Position numbers and translations under genes: made by a program
Shown: positions 25,232 to 33,980 of the stretch, in pieces
Layout of the letters: each line of letters starts with the position of its first letter
Position numbering within the stretch: position 1 is the first letter of the stretch
Source: Sphingomonas sp. Leaf21
GTDB lineage: Bacteria; Pseudomonadota; Alphaproteobacteria; Sphingomonadales; Sphingomonadaceae
Assembly (NCBI RefSeq): GCF_916858675.1
Contig: NZ_CAKASM010000001.1
Location: 372,001-436,000 of the forward strand
Direction of reading: 5' to 3'
DNA length: 64,000 nt
Notes under the pieces: generated by a model
Seen by the model: the letters and a program-made list of their open reading frames with translations, nothing else
Told to the model about the DNA's origin: nothing
The model's database searches: none

Positions 25232-25310
25232 GGTCCACTCCGGTCATGCGCAACCAAAGATCGTCCGGGCTTTGGTCAATTCAAGGATGGCGGGGTCGGA
25301 TGACGAATAA

Positions 25311-25559
25311 TTAACCAAGCCGGGATTTGGGCGGCAGCCGCGTCGATTTGTCCGCGCCCTTCTGGGGGGTGTTTCGATCCTGCCTGGCGGAATGTCGGTG
25401 GGTGTGATGGCCGCCCTCGAAGCATGGCGTCGCCTCGGCCATCGGCGCCGCCACATCGAAGCAGTCGCTGCTCACGTCGCTATGGTTTCGCACGACCATG
25501 GCGGGCGTCATGCCGAGAAGGATCGGGAGGGCGATCCCGCAGAAACGAAGCGAAAGCAT
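25311..25559 (-). CDS. small putative secreted protein
   Basis: 82 residues from the internal ATG at 25559, which has GGAGGG at ideal distance; an upstream ATG at 25577 lacks one. MLSLRFCGIALPILLGMTPAMVV resembles a signal peptide or anchor, followed by a His-rich stretch (GGHHTHRHSA). No family recognised; could be a small periplasmic metal-binding protein or a spurious frame. Confidence 0.35.
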   Translation of the reverse strand: MLSLRFCGIALPILLGMTPAMVVRNHSDVSSDCFDVAAPMAEATPCFEGGHHTHRHSARQDRNTPQKGADKSTRLPPKSRLG

Positions 25560-25691
25560 TGGAACCCTCCGGGTCATGGCTGAGACTCGCCTCCCCCTCG
25601 CCCCGGAGGCGCCGCGTGCCGACTTAAATGAATTTCACTCACCGCGATCCGTCTTGGCCACATCACGCATGTGGGGGGTATGCCGCCGGAC

Positions 25692-25860
25692 ATGGCAGCC
25701 ATTCTGGTAATCGAGGACGACGACGCCACCGCCATGGCGATCATGGCCGAACTTTAGCGTCACGGTCACGCGGTCAGTCGGGCCGACGACTGCTGCACAT
25801 GGAATTCCGCCTCCTCGAATTCCCGATGCGCAACCAGGGCGAGGTGATGACCAGGCGGCC
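25692..25860 (+). pseudogene. relic of an OmpR-family response regulator
   Basis: From ATG 25692 the frame reads MAAILVIEDDDATAMAIMAE, the start of a receiver domain with its acidic pocket, then hits TAG at 25755 and continues RHGHAVSRADD. At 25799, in another frame, comes EFRLLEFPMRNQGEVMTRR, which matches the RLLEFLM...G.VVTR segment of an OmpR-type winged-helix output domain. More than 100 codons between the two parts are gone. A premature stop plus internal deletion leave only the ends of the gene. No partner histidine kinase is nearby. Confidence 0.75.
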
Positions 25861-26067
25861 CAGCTTTCGCCGCTCCCAAATTCGTCATTTTCCAAATAAC
25901 GCGACGCGGATATTTATCCATATCAACTATTACCGAGAAACTTCTCCGTTCGTCGTAATTCAACCTCTGTCCGACCAGCATATAAATGTGGATCAGCAAC
26001 AACGGCACAACATAGTCTGTCCGCATGGGTTCTCCCCCCGAACGCCGCAACGTTCTTGGAGATTGCC
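25861..26067 (+). other. leader region of the catalase gene, A+T-rich
   Basis: About 200 bp with a composition more A+T-rich than the neighbourhood. It has no gene and no clear sigma-70 or GGAAC/CGTT-type general stress promoter. TTGGAGATTGCC provides the ribosome-binding site for the catalase. Confidence 0.3.
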
Positions 26068-26922
26068 ATGTATTATCACGACAAACGGCTTCAGTTTCCT
26101 GTCTCGGTCGACAGGCCTGATCCGGCGTTCGCGCGGATGCTGCAACAGGCGATCGGTGGGGTCGAAGGCGAAATTCGGGTCTGCATGCAGTATTTCTTTC
26201 AGGCATGGGGCAATCGCGCGCCGACCACGACCTACCGCGACATGCTGCTTCACACCGCGACCGAGGAGATCGGCCATATCGAGATGCTCGCGACCGCCGT
26301 TGCGATGAACCTCGAAACGGCACCGGCTTCCTTGCAGGAAGACGGCGCGACGGATTCGATCGTCGGCGCGGTGATGGGCGGCGGCAGCGCCAAGGCGTCG
26401 ATCGAGGGGTTGATTCACAAGAACCTGTTGTCGGGGGGATTGGCCGCGATGCCGATGGATTCCGATGGCGTCCCCTTCAACATGAGCCATATCTACGCCA
26501 GCGGAAACGTCGCGGCCGATATGTATTGCAACGTCGCGGCGGAAAGTACGGGGCGCGTCCTCGCGGTCCGGCTGTTCAATGCGACCGACGACGACGGCAT
26601 GAAGAAGATGCTCCACTACATGATCGCGCGAGACACGATGCACCAGCAGCAATGGCTCGCGGTGCTCGAGGAGTTGGGCGGCCCATCGGCCAACCTCCCC
26701 GTCCCCAACTCCTTCCCGCAGGAGATGGAGGACCAGGACAACAACTATAACTTCTACGTCACCTCGGTCGATGGCGCCTTCCCCGAGGGACGCTGGACCG
26801 GCGGCCCGGCGGTCGACGGACGCGGGGAATTCACCGTATTCCGGAACGAGCCTCTCGGTGAGGAGCCGGTCCTCGGCCCGGCGAGGCCGGACAGCGGCGC
26901 GCAGGACCAGCAGATCGGCTGA
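26068..26922 (+). CDS. manganese catalase
   Basis: 284 residues from ATG 26068. The di-manganese four-helix ferritin-like fold is evident from the ligand set E35 (GEIRVCMQYFF), E67-x-x-H70 (TEEIGHIEM), E159 (AAESTGR) and H192 (TMHQQQWL), matching the E-E-H-E-H ligands of Lactobacillus and Thermus Mn catalases. It disproportionates hydrogen peroxide in the cytoplasm without haem. The C-terminal ~60 residues are low-complexity and probably wrap around the hexamer. Monocistronic between a regulator relic and the ROK gene. Confidence 0.94.
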   Translation: MYYHDKRLQFPVSVDRPDPAFARMLQQAIGGVEGEIRVCMQYFFQAWGNRAPTTTYRDMLLHTATEEIGHIEMLATAVAMNLETAPASLQEDGATDSIVGAVMGGGSAKASIEGLIHKNLLSGGLAAMPMDSDGVPFNMSHIYASGNVAADMYCNVAAESTGRVLAVRLFNATDDDGMKKMLHYMIARDTMHQQQWLAVLEELGGPSANLPVPNSFPQEMEDQDNNYNFYVTSVDGAFPEGRWTGGPAVDGRGEFTVFRNEPLGEEPVLGPARPDSGAQDQQIG

Positions 26923-27012
26923 TTCCATGCGGCGGTCGTCCGATGGCGACCGCCGTTTGCCGTGAAGACAGTATTCGGGAAGTCCCATGATAGACCAATC
27001 GCGTCCATTTAT

Positions 27013-27040
27013 TTGACAAGCCGAAACTATATCTGATTAT
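27013..27040 (+). promoter_or_regulatory. sigma-70-type promoter, probably giving a leaderless ROK mRNA
   Basis: TTGACA at 27013-27018, a 16-bp spacer and GATTAT at 27035-27040. The start codon ATG is at 27046, exactly where transcription would begin, and no Shine-Dalgarno sequence fits between. A leaderless transcript is therefore likely. Confidence 0.5.
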
Positions 27041-27045
27041 CCGGT

Positions 27046-28179
27046 ATGCTTTTGCCCCAGCGCCCTCGAATCCGCTTGAACGAGCCGCAGCGCCGCGTGC
27101 TCATGCAATTGCGGATCGAGGGTACGGCGCCGCGTACGAAGCTCGCGCAATCGCTCGGGATGAACGGCGCGACGATGACGCGATTGACCCAATCGTTGCT
27201 CGCGCTCGACCTGATCGAGGAATGCGGCGCGCGCGACGTTCAGACGCGGGGGCGCCCGATGGTGCCGCTCAGCGTTTCCGGTCACGGTGGCTGGGCGATC
27301 GGGGCAACGGCCCATCCGGGCTGGCTGGAACTGGCCATCGTCGATTTCCGTGGCCAACCGCTGATCCATGATGCGACCCCTTTCGACAGTCCCGACCCGC
27401 TGGTATTCGCCCGCACGGTGGAAGCGCGCTTGCAGACGTTGGCGGCGACGCATGGCTTCCGGCAAGGCAAATTCCTGGGCCTGGGCGTCGCGGTCCCCGG
27501 CTACGCCATGCCCGGCGATCGCACGCGGCGGATAGTCGTCGATCGGATCGCCGGATGGAACGAGGTGCCGCTCGCCGAAACGCTCGGCGACGCGCTGGGC
27601 ATGCCGGTCTGGATAGAGAACGATGCCAGCGCGGCGGCGCTGGCGGAATATTATCAGCCTGGCGTCATCGGGCGCTACCGATCGGTCCTGACGCTGTTTC
27701 TGGGCCATGGCATCGGCGGTGGACTGATCGCCGAGCGCGATCTGTTCCTGGGAGAATATGGCAATGCGGGCGAGATCGGGCGATTGTTTCCCGGCCATCG
27801 CGAACGCCCCTCGGGCATCGACCTGCTGCACTTTCTAAACGACCATGGCGTCCGGATCGACTCGCTGGCGGCGATAGACGGCTTGCTCGACAGCCACTCG
27901 GACTTGATCGCCGCTTGGACGAAGCGGGTGATCGTGCAACTCGACCAGGCCGTGGCTGGCGGGACCGTCTGGCTCGACCCGGGCGCGGTGGTCGTATCGG
28001 GCGCGCTCCCCCTGCCCCTCCTTGAACGCATCGCCCAAGGTCTCGCGGAGCGATCCCGCCATCGCGACGACGGCTATCGCTCGACCCTGCCCGCTTTTCA
28101 CGCCTCTTCGATCGGCAGCAAGGCCGTGGTGATCGGCGCGGCGATGATCCCGATCCATGCTGTGACGACGGCGATTTAA
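27046..28179 (+). CDS. ROK-family transcriptional regulator (HTH plus sugar-kinase fold)
   Basis: 377 residues. The N-terminal winged helix-turn-helix (RVLMQLRIEGTAPRTKLAQS, NGATMTRLTQSLLALDLIEE) is followed by a ROK domain with VAVPGYAM, WIENDASAAALAEYY and LFLGHGIGGGLIAERDLFLG. The usual CxCGxxGC zinc site after GEIGRL is absent, as in some regulator-type ROK proteins, so kinase activity is doubtful. It is followed directly by a TonB receptor and a glycerophosphodiesterase. It probably represses that uptake locus and senses a sugar or sugar-alcohol derivative. Confidence 0.88.
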   Translation: MLLPQRPRIRLNEPQRRVLMQLRIEGTAPRTKLAQSLGMNGATMTRLTQSLLALDLIEECGARDVQTRGRPMVPLSVSGHGGWAIGATAHPGWLELAIVDFRGQPLIHDATPFDSPDPLVFARTVEARLQTLAATHGFRQGKFLGLGVAVPGYAMPGDRTRRIVVDRIAGWNEVPLAETLGDALGMPVWIENDASAAALAEYYQPGVIGRYRSVLTLFLGHGIGGGLIAERDLFLGEYGNAGEIGRLFPGHRERPSGIDLLHFLNDHGVRIDSLAAIDGLLDSHSDLIAAWTKRVIVQLDQAVAGGTVWLDPGAVVVSGALPLPLLERIAQGLAERSRHRDDGYRSTLPAFHASSIGSKAVVIGAAMIPIHAVTTAI

Positions 28180-28189
28180 TTACATGTAA
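28180..28189. promoter_or_regulatory. palindrome TTACATGTAA in the ROK-TonB gap
   Basis: A perfect 10-bp palindrome immediately after the ROK stop codon and 59 bp before the TonB receptor start. Its position makes it a candidate operator for the adjacent regulator; no second copy was noticed upstream of the ROK gene. Confidence 0.35.
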
Positions 28190-28247
28190 GCAAATAAAAC
28201 TGTCACCGTTCGCCGCCATGGCCCCCGCAGCACATTGGGGGATCATC

Positions 28248-30752
28248 ATGAAGACCAGTCTTTTGGCGCGCAGCGCACTGTGCCTCGTTTCATTCGCCGC
28301 GACGCCCGCATTCGCGCAGACCCAGGCCGCCGCTCCCACATCCACGGCGGATGCGACGCCACCGGCAGACCAGCAATCCGACATTATCGTCACCGGCTCG
28401 GCCCGCCAGCAGCGCCGCTTCGATGTTTCCTACGCGATCAACTCGCTGTCGCAGGCGGACATTCAGAAACTGGCGCCCAAAAGCACCACCGACCTGATCG
28501 GCACCCTGCCCGGCATCCATGTCGAGGCGACCGGCGGCGAGGTGCAGAACATCACCCGCGTGCGCGGCATCCCGACCGATCGCGGCTTCCTCTATTATCA
28601 GCAGGACGGCCTGCCGCTGTTCCAGGAGCTGGACGGCTGGTTCTTCAACCAGGGCGACGGCATGAACCGGCTCGACCTGATGACCGACCGGATCGAAGTG
28701 GTGCGCGGCGGCCCGGCGCCGATCTACGCCAGCACCGCAGCGGCGATCGCCAACGTGATCGAGGTGACCGGCACCGACATCACGCGCGGCAAGGTGCAGG
28801 CGACGCTGGGCGATACCGGCTATTACCGGCTCGACGCCTATCAGGCGGGGCCGCTCGGCGGCGACACCTATTACGCGGTCGGCGGCTTCCTCCGCTATCA
28901 CGACGGCTATCGCGACTCCGGCTTCCCCAGCGACAAGGGCGGCCAGATCCGCGCCAATATCAAGCATGACCTGGCGAACGGCTTCATCAAATTGTCGGCG
29001 CAATATACCGACGACCACAACATCTTCTATCTGTCGATCCCGACCAACGATCCGCGCGATCCGTCGGTCAGCCTGAACAAGTATATCGACTATTTCAACG
29101 GCACGCTGAATACGCCGGGCCTGCGCAACGTCGACATCCGCTATCGCGACGCGAGCGGCACGATCCAGGACCAGCGCGGCGACCTCGCCAACGGACGCCA
29201 CATCCGCTTCGGCAATGTCGCGATCGATTACGAGGGGGATTACGGCCCCTGGCACGTTTCCGCCAAGGGCGGCATGACGCTGGGCAACGTCCATTTCGAT
29301 GCCTTCTATTCGACGTCGAACCCGGTCGACGCTACCAGCTTCGCCAGCGGCTATCTCGCCGCGGCGACCAGCGCCTTCGGACCGAACGTCGCGCGCATGG
29401 GCTACAGCTTCGCTGGCACCAACGGCCTCGGCAGCTATGATCCGTCCACCGACTCCGGGCTGGTGATGCAGGCGCAATACCGCTCGATCCAGACCGATTT
29501 CTATTCGACCCAAGGCGACCTGTCCGTGACGCGCAAGGTCGAGACGGGGATCGGCACGCACGACATCCGCGTCGGCACCTATGGTTCGCTCTGGGGCCAG
29601 AAGATGTTCACCGCCTACCAGAACTATCTGATCCAGGTGAAATCGCAGCCCAAGCTGCTCGACCTGGCCGCCTATTCGGCGACCGGCGCGGTACAGGGCT
29701 ATGTCACCGACAACGGATCGCTCAACGACGCGGTGTCGGTCAACGCGGGCAGCGTCGATGGCCAGCTCATCGCGCTCTACGGCACCGATAGCTGGGAGAT
29801 CTCCGACCGACTGCGTCTCGACGCGGGTTTCCGCCACGAATGGTACAGCTATAGCGGCTACGACCGGCTGACGGCGTCGTATAATCTCGGCAATGCGGCG
29901 ACGCTTGCGGATAACAGCACGCGCGGCTTCACCGGCGGCATCGGCACGCTGCGCCTGAAGCAGCAGGCGACGAACTGGACGGTCGGCGCCAACTACGACC
30001 TCAGCCACCATATCGGCATGTACCTGCGCGCCTCGCAGCTCGACGTGCCGCAGAACACGACGATCGCCTTCACCTTCCCGACGCCTGCCGTGGTCCCGAC
30101 CAAGGCCAAGCTGTACGAGGCAGGCGTAAAGCTAGCCGCAGGGCGCTCGTACCTGTACGTCACCGGCTTCTACACGAAGTTCGATCCGCTGAACGCCAGC
30201 TTCGCCGGCTTCAACCCGGCGACCGGCCGTGCGGACGTGACGACGACCTTCATCGGCACCGCCGAGACGAAGGGCATGGAGGCCGACGGCCGCCTGCGGC
30301 TCGCCGGTCCCCTCTCGCTCGCGGGATCGGTGACGGTGCAGAATCCGCGCTACCTCAACTTCAGCAGCAATACGGGCCTCGACGGCAGCCGCGCCAACGG
30401 CAAACAGATCATCCGTGAGCCCCGGCTGTTCCTGAACGTGCGACCCACCGTCGACTTCAGTTTCGGCGACACGAACCTCAGCCTGTACGGCCGCTATGAT
30501 TATGTCGGTCGCCGCTACACCGACTTCTTCAATTCCACCGCGCTGCCCGCCTACGGCTCGTTCGGCCTCGGCGGGATCGTGTCGAAGGGTCCGTGGCAGG
30601 CGCAAGTCGTCGGCGACAACATCACCAACGCGCACGGCTTCACCGAAGGCAACACGGCGGGCGATCGCTTTGGTCAGGGCGTGCCGACCGCCATTTTCGG
30701 CCGCCCTCTTTTCGGCCGCAACGTGCGTCTGATCGTCAGCCGCTCGTGGTGA
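28248..30752 (+). CDS. TonB-dependent receptor, linked to glycerophosphodiester utilisation
   Basis: 834 residues from ATG 28248. The signal peptide (MKTSLLARSALCLVSFA ... AFAQ) is followed by a TonB-box-like SDIIVTGSA and a plug (QADIQKLAPKSTTDLIGTLPG, ITRVRGIPTDRGFLYYQQDG, DRIEVVRGGPAPIYAS). The barrel closes with RNVRLIVSRSW, the C-terminal aromatic typical of outer-membrane proteins. It lies between a ROK regulator and a secreted glycerophosphodiester phosphodiesterase in the same direction, which suggests import of a glycerophosphodiester or a breakdown product. The ligand is inference. Confidence 0.92.
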   Translation: MKTSLLARSALCLVSFAATPAFAQTQAAAPTSTADATPPADQQSDIIVTGSARQQRRFDVSYAINSLSQADIQKLAPKSTTDLIGTLPGIHVEATGGEVQNITRVRGIPTDRGFLYYQQDGLPLFQELDGWFFNQGDGMNRLDLMTDRIEVVRGGPAPIYASTAAAIANVIEVTGTDITRGKVQATLGDTGYYRLDAYQAGPLGGDTYYAVGGFLRYHDGYRDSGFPSDKGGQIRANIKHDLANGFIKLSAQYTDDHNIFYLSIPTNDPRDPSVSLNKYIDYFNGTLNTPGLRNVDIRYRDASGTIQDQRGDLANGRHIRFGNVAIDYEGDYGPWHVSAKGGMTLGNVHFDAFYSTSNPVDATSFASGYLAAATSAFGPNVARMGYSFAGTNGLGSYDPSTDSGLVMQAQYRSIQTDFYSTQGDLSVTRKVETGIGTHDIRVGTYGSLWGQKMFTAYQNYLIQVKSQPKLLDLAAYSATGAVQGYVTDNGSLNDAVSVNAGSVDGQLIALYGTDSWEISDRLRLDAGFRHEWYSYSGYDRLTASYNLGNAATLADNSTRGFTGGIGTLRLKQQATNWTVGANYDLSHHIGMYLRASQLDVPQNTTIAFTFPTPAVVPTKAKLYEAGVKLAAGRSYLYVTGFYTKFDPLNASFAGFNPATGRADVTTTFIGTAETKGMEADGRLRLAGPLSLAGSVTVQNPRYLNFSSNTGLDGSRANGKQIIREPRLFLNVRPTVDFSFGDTNLSLYGRYDYVGRRYTDFFNSTALPAYGSFGLGGIVSKGPWQAQVVGDNITNAHGFTEGNTAGDRFGQGVPTAIFGRPLFGRNVRLIVSRSW

Positions 30753-30832
30753 CTCGCTAACCGTTTTCCCTGGGAGCAGCCGACCGTCGCGTGCCGACTG
30801 CTCCCTCGCTGCGCCTCCGAGGAAAGCTACTC

Positions 30833-31792
30833 ATGTACCGTCCGCTTCTCGCCATCGTCTTTGCCAGCCTTGCCAGTTCCGCCGTACACGCAGCGCCCGC
30901 CGATGGTCTGCGTCGGCTCGCCGACCCGCATGGCGGGCTGATCGTCATTGCGCATCGCGGCTGCCATGAAGCCGCGCCACTGCACGGTTTGGGGAGCACA
31001 CCGGAAAACTCGATGGCGGCGCTGCGCCAGTGCGTCGTGCTGGGCGCCGACGTGATGGAGACCGACGTCCGGCGAAGTCGTGACGGTCACCTCGTCATCA
31101 TGCACGACGACAGCGTCGACAGGACCACGAATGGCAAGGGCAAGGTCGCCGACCTCAGCCTCGCTCAGCTGAAAGCGCTGCGCCTGCGTCAGGACGAAGG
31201 CGGCGCGGCGGCGCCCCGGTCCGACCAGCAGGTCCCGACCCTCGACGAAATGCTCGCGCTGGCAAAGGGTCACATCGTCCTTAACCTCGACGTCAAGGAC
31301 ATGATCTACGGCGAGGTCGTCGACGCCGTGCACCGCGCCGGTGCGCAGAACCTGGTGATCGTCAAGACCGTCGCCGGTGTCGCCTCCGTCCCGCTTGCCA
31401 GCATTCCGCCGTATGACCGCGTGCCATTCGCCGTGATCCCCAGCACAGCCGATCCCGCAGCGGCCGACGTTCCGGCGATCATCGACAATCAAACGCAGGG
31501 GCCGATCAAGCCGATTGCGATCGAACTGCCGGTTCTGCCGCTGCAGACGCTGCCTGCGGTCATGTCACGGGCACGCGAGCGAAATGTGCCGGTCTGGATC
31601 AACACCTTGTTCAAAGGCTTTGTGACGGGCATGGGCGGCGATCCCGAAGCCCGGCACGATCCCGCTTCAGTATGGGGGCGCTTGACCGATATGGGTGTGC
31701 GCCTGATCCAAACGGATGCCGTCGAGGCGCTACTGCTTTATCGCGAAAGGACCAAAAGGGCGACGCAAGGGATGCAGACAAACTCTCGTTGA
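30833..31792 (+). CDS. secreted glycerophosphodiester phosphodiesterase
   Basis: 319 residues from ATG 30833 with GAGGAAAG upstream. Signal peptide MYRPLLAIVFASLASSAVHA. GDPD-family TIM barrel: IAHRGCHE (catalytic His), STPENSMAAL, metal ligands in METDVRRSRDGHLVIMHDD (E, D and second catalytic His) and DRTTNGKGKVADLS. It hydrolyses glycerophosphodiesters to glycerol-3-phosphate and an alcohol in the periplasm. Directly downstream of a TonB receptor and ROK regulator, completing a likely uptake and cleavage unit. Confidence 0.93.
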   Translation: MYRPLLAIVFASLASSAVHAAPADGLRRLADPHGGLIVIAHRGCHEAAPLHGLGSTPENSMAALRQCVVLGADVMETDVRRSRDGHLVIMHDDSVDRTTNGKGKVADLSLAQLKALRLRQDEGGAAAPRSDQQVPTLDEMLALAKGHIVLNLDVKDMIYGEVVDAVHRAGAQNLVIVKTVAGVASVPLASIPPYDRVPFAVIPSTADPAAADVPAIIDNQTQGPIKPIAIELPVLPLQTLPAVMSRARERNVPVWINTLFKGFVTGMGGDPEARHDPASVWGRLTDMGVRLIQTDAVEALLLYRERTKRATQGMQTNSR

Positions 31793-31860
31793 CCGATGAT
31801 GCATGCCACGACGTCGCCGGGGTCTGGTGGCAGCAGGTGTGCAGGTCGCGCAAGGCTAAA

Positions 31861-31922
31861 ACGCGGGCATCGTCAACGGCCTGTCGATCAAGACCAGCGA
31901 GGCGGGCGGGCCGTGCGGCGCG
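31861..31922 (+). pseudogene. IS5-type transposase fragment
   Basis: The frame reads AGIVNGLSIKTSEAGGPCG, matching the conserved IDSQSVKTSEAGGPRG block of IS5/IS427-group DDE transposases in which the first catalytic Asp lies; here D is N. Only about 20 codons remain, cut off directly at the end of the LysR gene. It marks an old insertion. Confidence 0.6.
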
Positions 31923-31924
31923 CG

Positions 31925-32827
31925 CTACGCGATCCGGCTGGCTAGACGCTCGACCAGGAAGTCGACGAACACCCGCACCCGCGCAGGGGTGGCGGAGCCA
32001 CCGACGAAGACCGCGTGGATCAGCTCGACGTCACCGGGATTGAATTCCTCCAGCAGTGGGACGAGCCGCCCGTCCGCGATCTCGGCCGCGACGCTGAACC
32101 GACCGACGCGCGTGATGCCGACCCCGGCGGCGGCAAGCTGGCCCAGCGTCTCGCCATTATTGGCGATGATGCCGCCCTCGACGCTCAGCGTGAAATCCCC
32201 GCCGTCGCGCCGGAACGGCCAGGTCGGCTCGGCCCGGCGGAAATTGAAGTTGAGGCAGTTATGGGCGTGCAGGTCCTCCGGCACCTGCGGCGTGCCGATG
32301 CGTGCGAGATAGTCCGGCGAGGCGACGATCACCCGGCCGGACTCGCCCAGCTTGCGCGCGGTGAGGCCGCTGTCGGCGAGTGGGCCGAAACGGATCGCGA
32401 CATCGGCCTGACCCGCTGCGACATCGACCAGCGTGTCGGTCAGCGCCACGTCGATCAGGATGTGCGGATAGGCGCGCGCGAAGTCGCCGAGCAGTGGCAC
32501 GACGCACAACCGGCCATGCGCCAGCGCCGCACTGATCCGCAACCGTCCGCGCGGTGCGCCCTGATCGGCGATCTGCTGCTCGGCATCGTCGAGATCGGCG
32601 AGGATGCGCCGGGCTGCGAGCAGATAGGCCTGCCCCTCTGCGGTGAGCGTCAACGCGCGGGTGGAGCGGAGCAGCAGCCGCACGCCCAGCCGCGCCTCGA
32701 TCCGGTCGATCGCGCGCGCCACCGCCGATGGAGTCAGCCCGAGCGTGCGACCGGCGGCCGAGAAGCTGCCCTCCTCCACCACGCTTGCGAACAGGGCAAG
32801 CGACCGGGCGCGATCGTCATTGCCCAT
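31925..32827 (-). CDS. LysR-family transcriptional regulator
   Basis: 300 residues from ATG 32827 (MGNDDRARSLALFASV); the frame extends further upstream but the HTH normally begins here. Winged HTH: EEGSFSAAGRTLGLTPSAVARAIDRIEARLG. Then the linker helix and a periplasmic-binding-protein-like effector domain (GRLRISAALAHGRL ... VVPLLGDFARAYPHI). It resembles the CrgA/DsdC-neighbour group that controls an adjacent divergent oxidoreductase. Divergent from the aldo-keto reductase across ~106 bp, so it probably regulates that gene and itself. Confidence 0.92.
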   Translation of the reverse strand: MGNDDRARSLALFASVVEEGSFSAAGRTLGLTPSAVARAIDRIEARLGVRLLLRSTRALTLTAEGQAYLLAARRILADLDDAEQQIADQGAPRGRLRISAALAHGRLCVVPLLGDFARAYPHILIDVALTDTLVDVAAGQADVAIRFGPLADSGLTARKLGESGRVIVASPDYLARIGTPQVPEDLHAHNCLNFNFRRAEPTWPFRRDGGDFTLSVEGGIIANNGETLGQLAAAGVGITRVGRFSVAAEIADGRLVPLLEEFNPGDVELIHAVFVGGSATPARVRVFVDFLVERLASRIA

Positions 32828-32933
32828 CACCTTTGCGTCCAAGGCATAGATCCTTTGCACCGGCGGGCGGTTCCGCCGCGCTCTTTCACCGTCCATCTAT
32901 GCGCCTGACAATGACATTCGCAAAGGAGGTGTC

Positions 32934-33968
32934 ATGGAATATCGGCAACTAGGATCATCCGGCCTGCGTGTTCCGGCCCTGTCGTTCGGCGCGGGAACGT
33001 TCGGCGGCAAGGGACCGCTGTTCAGCGCCTGGGGCACAAGCGATGCTACCCAGGCGCGGCGGCTGGTCGACATCTGCCTCGACGCCGGCGTGACGCTGTT
33101 CGACACCGCCGACGTCTATTCGGACGGCGCGTCGGAACAGGTGCTGGGTGAGGCGATCAAGGGGCGGCGCGATGCCGTCCTCATCTCGACCAAGACCGGC
33201 CTGCCGATGGGTGACGGTCCGCAGGATTGGGGCGCGTCGCGGGCGCGGCTGATCGGCGCGGTCGAGGCGGCGCTGCGGCGGCTCGGCACCGACCGGATCG
33301 ACCTGCTCCAGCTTCACGCCTTCGACGCCTCCACACCGACCGAGGAGCTGATGGGCACGCTCGACCGGCTGATCGCGGACGGCAAGGTCCGCTATGCGGG
33401 CGTCTCCAACTATCCCGGCTGGCAGGTCATGAAGGCGCAAAGCCTGGCCGATCGTCACGGCTGGCCGCGCCTCGTCGCGCATCAGGTCTATTACTCGCTG
33501 ATCGGCCGTGCGTACGAATGGGATCTGATGCCGCTGGCGGCCGATCAAGGCGTCGGCGCGCTGGTCTGGAGCCCGCTCGGCTGGGGGCGGCTGACCGGCA
33601 GGATCGGGCGCGGACGGCCGATTCCGGCGGGAAGCCGCCTTCACGAGACGGCCCAGTTCGCGCCGCCGGTCGAGGATGAACATCTTTACCGCGTCGTCGA
33701 TGCGCTGGAGGCGGTGGCGGCCGAGGTGGGCAAAACGGTGCCCCAGGTCGCGATCAACTGGCTGCTGCGACGTCCGACCGTATCGTCGGTCATCATCGGC
33801 GCGCGCGACGAAGCGCAACTGCGCGACAATCTGGGCGCGGTCGGTTGGACGCTGTCGCCCGAGCAGGTGGCCGCACTCGACGCCGCGAGCGACATGCTGC
33901 CGCCCTATCCGCACACCCCATACCGGCAGCAGGAGGGTTTTGCCCGCCTCGCACCGCCGATGGTTTGA
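32934..33968 (+). CDS. aldo/keto reductase
   Basis: 344 residues, NADPH-dependent TIM-barrel reductase. Catalytic tetrad in view: LFDTADVYSDG (D and Y), VLISTKTG (K) and LLQLHAFD (H). C-terminal cofactor-binding VSSVIIGARDEAQLRDN. Starts MEYRQLGSSGLRVPALSFG with a strong AAAGGAGG site. Belongs to the YajO/Tas-like branch. Followed 12 nt later by an MFS efflux gene and divergent from a LysR regulator, forming a regulator-enzyme-pump module for some carbonyl compound. Confidence 0.93.
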   Translation: MEYRQLGSSGLRVPALSFGAGTFGGKGPLFSAWGTSDATQARRLVDICLDAGVTLFDTADVYSDGASEQVLGEAIKGRRDAVLISTKTGLPMGDGPQDWGASRARLIGAVEAALRRLGTDRIDLLQLHAFDASTPTEELMGTLDRLIADGKVRYAGVSNYPGWQVMKAQSLADRHGWPRLVAHQVYYSLIGRAYEWDLMPLAADQGVGALVWSPLGWGRLTGRIGRGRPIPAGSRLHETAQFAPPVEDEHLYRVVDALEAVAAEVGKTVPQVAINWLLRRPTVSSVIIGARDEAQLRDNLGAVGWTLSPEQVAALDAASDMLPPYPHTPYRQQEGFARLAPPMV

Positions 33969-33980
33969 GGAACCACGATC

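Noticed and set aside
25861..26067. General stress (EcfG-type) promoter for the manganese catalase
   Set aside because: No GGAAC with a correctly spaced CGTT was found in the leader.
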